DNA of 6,607 bases, from NCBI GenBank assembly GCA_964464625.1, contig CAYXKD010000095.1, positions 1 to 6,607 of the forward strand, read 5' to 3'. A program made the translations under genes and the position numbers. Origin of the DNA: JAAZIN01 sp964464625. GTDB lineage: Bacteria > Bacillota > Dethiobacteria > DTU022. Under the pieces are notes generated by a model. That model searched no databases. It was not told the origin of the DNA and was given only the letters and a program-made list of their open reading frames with translations. Numbering within the stretch: position 1 is the stretch's first letter; the number at the start of each line of letters is the position of its first letter. This document shows, piece after piece, positions 6,332 to 6,607 of this stretch.

Positions 6332-6361
6332 TAAACCGGTGCCAGGCACCAAGTTCACTAA
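6328..6361. repeat. Palindromic repeat, copy 1 (overlaps the yqeG stop codon)
   Basis: The core GGTGCC-A-GGCACC (6338-6350) is flanked by further imperfect pairing: TTAGT (6328-6332) with ACTAA (6357-6361), and AAC with GTT. The TAG stop (6329-6331) is part of its left arm. With copies 2 and 3 it shares the string AGTAAACCGGTGCC. As RNA it would fold into a long hairpin right at the 3' end of the yqeG-like mRNA and may serve as its terminator, although no T-run follows. Confidence 0.85.
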
Positions 6362-6383
6362 CCCACACCCTCTCTTCTCAAAT

Positions 6384-6414
6384 AAGTAAACCGGTGCCAG
6401 GCACCAGTTTACTT
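6384..6414. repeat. Palindromic repeat, copy 2 (nearly perfect 31-base palindrome)
   Basis: Two 15-base arms (6384-6398 and 6400-6414) around a single central A match at 14 of 15 positions; the one mismatch is C against A. The core is the same GGTGCC-A-GGCACC as in copy 1, with centres 55 bases apart. Confidence 0.9.
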
Positions 6415-6417
6415 GTT

Positions 6418-6486
6418 GTGAGCGCTTTCCTGCTGTAGGAGTTCCGCTTTACAAGCTCCGCCGGCAAGCGAAGCGAAACCGCTCAC
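6418..6486. repeat. Large imperfect inverted repeat between palindrome copies 2 and 3
   Basis: GTGAGCGCTTTC (6418-6429) pairs with GAAACCGCTCAC (6475-6486) at 11 of 12 positions. Inside lies another fold (GCTT 6446-6449 with AAGC 6453-6456, supported by GGAG 6438-6441 near CTCC 6456-6459). The segment is unrelated in sequence to the GGTGCC repeats but sits directly between them, so it may be part of the same element or a small structured RNA. Confidence 0.5.
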
Positions 6487-6501
6487 CTGGCCCAGGAGGA
6501 T

Positions 6502-6607
6502 ATGGAGAAATCCATAGAAAATGCGATCACCGGTGGTGATCTTGAATTTGAAGGCGAAGATGTCGATATTAACAGTGAGGAACAGACGATAATAGTAAAC
6601 CGGTGCC
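6502..6607 (+). CDS. Short acidic reading frame of unknown function, open at the right edge
   Basis: From ATG 6502 the frame reads 35 codons to the window end; it is open back to 6439 after a TAG. The product begins MEKSIENAITGGDLEFEGED and continues acidic (VDINSEEQTI). I do not recognise it. An AGGAGG is present but ends only 2 bases before the ATG, too close for a normal ribosome site. The last codons fall inside the third palindromic repeat, so the frame may be a gene remnant read into the repeat. A perfect 7-bp inverted repeat (GATCACC 6525-6531, GGTGATC 6535-6541) lies inside it. Confidence 0.3.
   Translation, partial: MEKSIENAITGGDLEFEGEDVDINSEEQTIIVNRC
6594..6607. repeat. Palindromic repeat, copy 3 (cut by the window end)
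   Basis: AGTAAACCGGTGCC is identical to the left arms of copies 1 and 2 and continues beyond the window. Its centre would fall at 6608, 209 bases after that of copy 2. Confidence 0.85.

Noticed and set aside
6328..6607. CRISPR array
   Set aside because: The repeats are palindromes spaced 55 and 209 bases apart with differing right flanks, unlike evenly spaced direct repeats with spacers.

Overview
The window looks like a chromosomal segment of a Gram-positive, Clostridia-type bacterium (Bacillota), perhaps an anaerobic fatty-acid or syntrophic metaboliser. This is inferred from strong AGGAGG-type ribosome binding sites at nearly every gene, a YqeG-type HAD phosphatase, a soluble multi-PAS GGDEF-EAL protein and an acyl-CoA dehydrogenase at the left edge. 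No 16S or other decisive marker is present, so the taxonomic call is only moderate. Base composition is uneven: the acyl-CoA dehydrogenase and yqeG-like genes are clearly GC-rich, while the GGDEF-EAL gene is lower in GC and its leader is very AT-rich.

Layout. 1-244 (-): N-terminus of an acyl-CoA dehydrogenase running off the window. 245-729: a gene-poor stretch of about 485 bases with GC-rich hairpins, then an AT-rich leader. 730-3222 (+): a PAS-PAS-PAS-GGDEF-EAL protein whose GGDEF site looks intact and whose EAL site looks dead. 3223-3479: a spacer with a candidate promoter. 3480-4367 (+): a PhzF-family isomerase/epimerase. 4342-5577 (-): an O-antigen ligase/polymerase-like membrane protein, convergent with and overlapping the PhzF gene by 26 bp. 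5578-5827: a divergent control region with a perfect -10 box, a palindrome at the ribosome binding site and two direct repeats. 5828-6331 (+): a YqeG-like HAD phosphatase. 6328-6607: a cluster of palindromic repeats (two complete copies and one cut by the window end) with a further large inverted repeat and a short unidentified reading frame between copies 2 and 3.

The genes do not form one operon. Each protein-coding gene has its own leader and strand changes are frequent. A functional link between the c-di-GMP protein and the surface-glycan ligase is possible, since c-di-GMP commonly controls exopolysaccharide, but nothing in the sequence proves it. The two features most worth a second look are the degenerate EAL domain joined to an intact, I-site-bearing GGDEF domain behind a recently duplicated PAS array, and the repeat cluster whose first copy contains the stop codon of the yqeG-like gene. 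I saw no complete new defence or mobile system.
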